Source: Phymatolithon calcareum (Eukaryota; Rhodophyta; Florideophyceae; Hapalidiales). Taken from it: DNA of 64,000 nt. Every line of letters starts with the position of its first letter. Positions within the stretch are counted from its first letter, which is position 1. The stretch spans positions 682,001 to 746,000 of the forward strand of contig OZ345368.1 of NCBI GenBank assembly GCA_977006965.1. The letters run 5' to 3'. Positions 62,269 to 64,000 of this stretch are shown here, in pieces. The notes below the pieces were generated by a model that saw only the letters and a list, made by a program, of their open reading frames with translations, searched no databases and was not told the origin of the DNA. Made by a program: the position numbers and the translations under genes.

Positions 62269-63324
62269 CTAGTGAATGGTAGTGAGGACAAGAGATTCGG
62301 ATTCCTCTCCCGATTCTTCCGATACGCTACCAGAGGTGCAGGTGGATGCATCTGTGGCGACAGCGACAAATGTTGGCTCCTTTGCATGCACAGCGTTGTG
62401 GAAGGCGGCATTGCTTGCGTGATTGTCGCCATACAGCACTTCTTCCGTATCCGTGGCTTTCACCACATTATTTACGTGGACGACGGATTGGAAGAGATTG
62501 CATTGCAGTGCATAAAGTCGTTCCATGTTGGCCAGCTCAGCGCTGTCCTTCGGCAAGCACGTGCCGTAGTAAGCATGCCCGGGTGTGAGTCCGTAGGTGG
62601 GATTGATGAGCCCTTCGCAGGTGCGTGCAATGGTTTTGAACGTGCGTTCGGCATCGATTTTCTTGCCATGTCGGCGGCGGATGTGGTGTACTAGTAGATT
62701 GGCCTGATTGAATTAACTGATCTTCATTGCGTTGAAGGAGTTGTGGAAAATTTTCATGATCTCAGCCTCGTCGATGGTGCAGAAGGTGATGTTGTTGGCG
62801 GCGATGAAGTGCTGTTGGAATCGGTAATAATCGTCGATGTCGTGGGGGCTGTCGCAGCCGAGAACCACCTGCCACGGCGAGGTTGCATCTTCCACAGCAG
62901 AACGGGCACGGAGGAATTCCGGCTGGAAGCACAGACGCACCGAGTGGCCGACCTCCTTCTCCACGGCCGCCTTGTAGGCGGAGCAAAAGCCGATGGTGAC
63001 AGTGGAGCGGACGACGATGAGGGCGTTAGGGTTGGATCGGAGGACAGCGGTAACATTAGGGAGGGAGGTCCAGATGTAGGACATGTTGAGAGCGCCGGCG
63101 TGCGGGTCGAGCGGGGTGTTGATGCTGAGGAGAATGAAATGCACGCCGTGGAGGGTGGACAAATCGTCAGAGACGTGATGCATATGGTAGCAATGAGAGA
63201 TTTGCTGCATGCGGTTGTAGCTCGCTTCGACACCGATGACACGATGGCCGGCGTTGGAGAATGCAAGCGCATAAGCATGACCAACAATTCCGCATCCGAT
63301 TTGCACAATGGTGGAGGGAGCCAT
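62269..63324 (-). pseudogene. Dehydrogenase copy 4, same nonsense codon
   Basis: Same TAA at 62713-62715. Its upstream spacer (63845 and 63955) carries two variants shared with the first unit rather than with copies 2 and 3, pointing to exchange between units. Confidence 0.9.
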
Positions 63325-64000
63325 TTGGGGTGGAGTGGGGTGGGGGAGGGAAGATGGGGGACAGTAAATGAATGCGTAATTGGTGATGAGTGCAGAAGAT
63401 GGAGTGGAGTGGAGTGGATTGGACGAGAAGATGAGGTGAGTATTGTGGACGATGAATTTATATTGAGATGTGTGAGGATGAGTTATTGTGGGATAGCAAA
63501 TCGGGGTGCCTCGCGGTAGCGGTTCCGTTTGCAAGATGTTCCATTTTAGGGTGGTGCCATTTGCAGGTGACACTCGTTTTGAACACACAACGGTGAAGGA
63601 ATTCAGATGACAACTTGGACGGACAGTTCTGTTCGGTTTGTGAATGGAGTGGAATGTTTGCGAAAATGGGTGGGAAATGAAAACGGAGTTTCTCTGCGGG
63701 GGAAAATTTGGGGTGAGGAAACAGTGTTGCGAGGAGAATGTAATAGAATGCGTGATGAAAGGCATGGTGAGTTTTTTAGAAATTGCAGGTTGTGCAAATG
63801 GGAGGTGCAAAAATGGCGGGCGAGCAGGCGAGGGCCTGCTGCCGAGACAAAATTTTTGTAGCACCTTCGTTTTACGGCATTCTCACGGCTCTGCCACCTT
63901 GTGGGCACCTGCGGCATTCCTAAAACACCAACATGTTGGCTGCCAGAACGGGGTGACGGCTTGGAATAATTGTTGTAATTTTTTGTACGAATTTTATTTT

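Larger units (their letters stand above)
55115..64000 (-). repeat. Tandem array of 2094-bp units carrying a nucleotide-sugar dehydrogenase gene
   Basis: The sequence repeats with period 2094 bp from about 55115 to the window end (unit starts near 55115, 57188, 59282, 61376 and 63470). The first unit is 18 bp shorter because a 9-bp AGTGTGCAC repeat is present once instead of three times (about 55690 versus 57773). Units are nearly identical. Left and right edge units share variants (GAGACAAAA and GTGACGGC) that the middle units lack. The array continues beyond the window. Confidence 0.95.

Overview
The window looks like nuclear DNA of a eukaryotic alga, most likely a red alga (Rhodophyta). The evidence is an Lhcr-type light-harvesting protein, plastid-type GET3 and tRNA m7G methyltransferase, a P-class PPR protein, mostly intronless genes with a few introns of about 65-135 nt, and compact genes set between transposon-rich blocks. 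A florideophyte such as Chondrus would fit, but that is inference. Several long open frames begin at TTG or GTG; for those I moved the start to the first plausible ATG.

Layout. 0.96-12.2 kb (- strand): a decayed LINE retrotransposon split by a Ty1/copia-order LTR element (3790-10721). The LTR element has nearly identical LTRs, a broken pol and a probable nested solo LTR (7820-9501). 12.9-13.3 kb: a truncated, reversed copy of the three-repeat gene found at 29.4 kb. 15,055-28,794: a 13.74-kb DNA transposon with 19-bp terminal inverted repeats and a perfect 8-bp target-site duplication (GTCCGAAC). It carries a 1312-aa CMC-like DDE transposase, two large proteins of unknown function, one small spliced gene, subterminal repeats, long perfect palindromes and an inserted pogo-like MITE. 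29.4 kb: the intact three-repeat gene, with a 5'-truncated LINE in its upstream region.

32-54.6 kb is a host gene island: eIF5, plastid GET3 divergent from thiamine-phosphate synthase (one intron), a nucleotide-sugar transporter, a purine phosphoribosyltransferase, tRNA-Cys(GCA), an Lhcr gene, TrmB, an unknown acidic protein, an SLC45/SUT-type sugar transporter, an F-box/LRR-like protein, a PPR protein and TRM13. The Lhcr gene appears to need a 6-nt exon and two 1-nt exons to restore its conserved GDYGFDPLGL motif. 55.1-64 kb is a tandem array of a nucleotide-sugar dehydrogenase gene (unit 2094 bp, - strand). Only the first copy is open; the next three share one nonsense codon.

The observations most worth following up are the 13.7-kb transposon (CMC-like transposase with an 8-bp duplication), the Lhcr microexons, and the dehydrogenase array whose copies share a stop codon and all lack the usual C-terminal domain.
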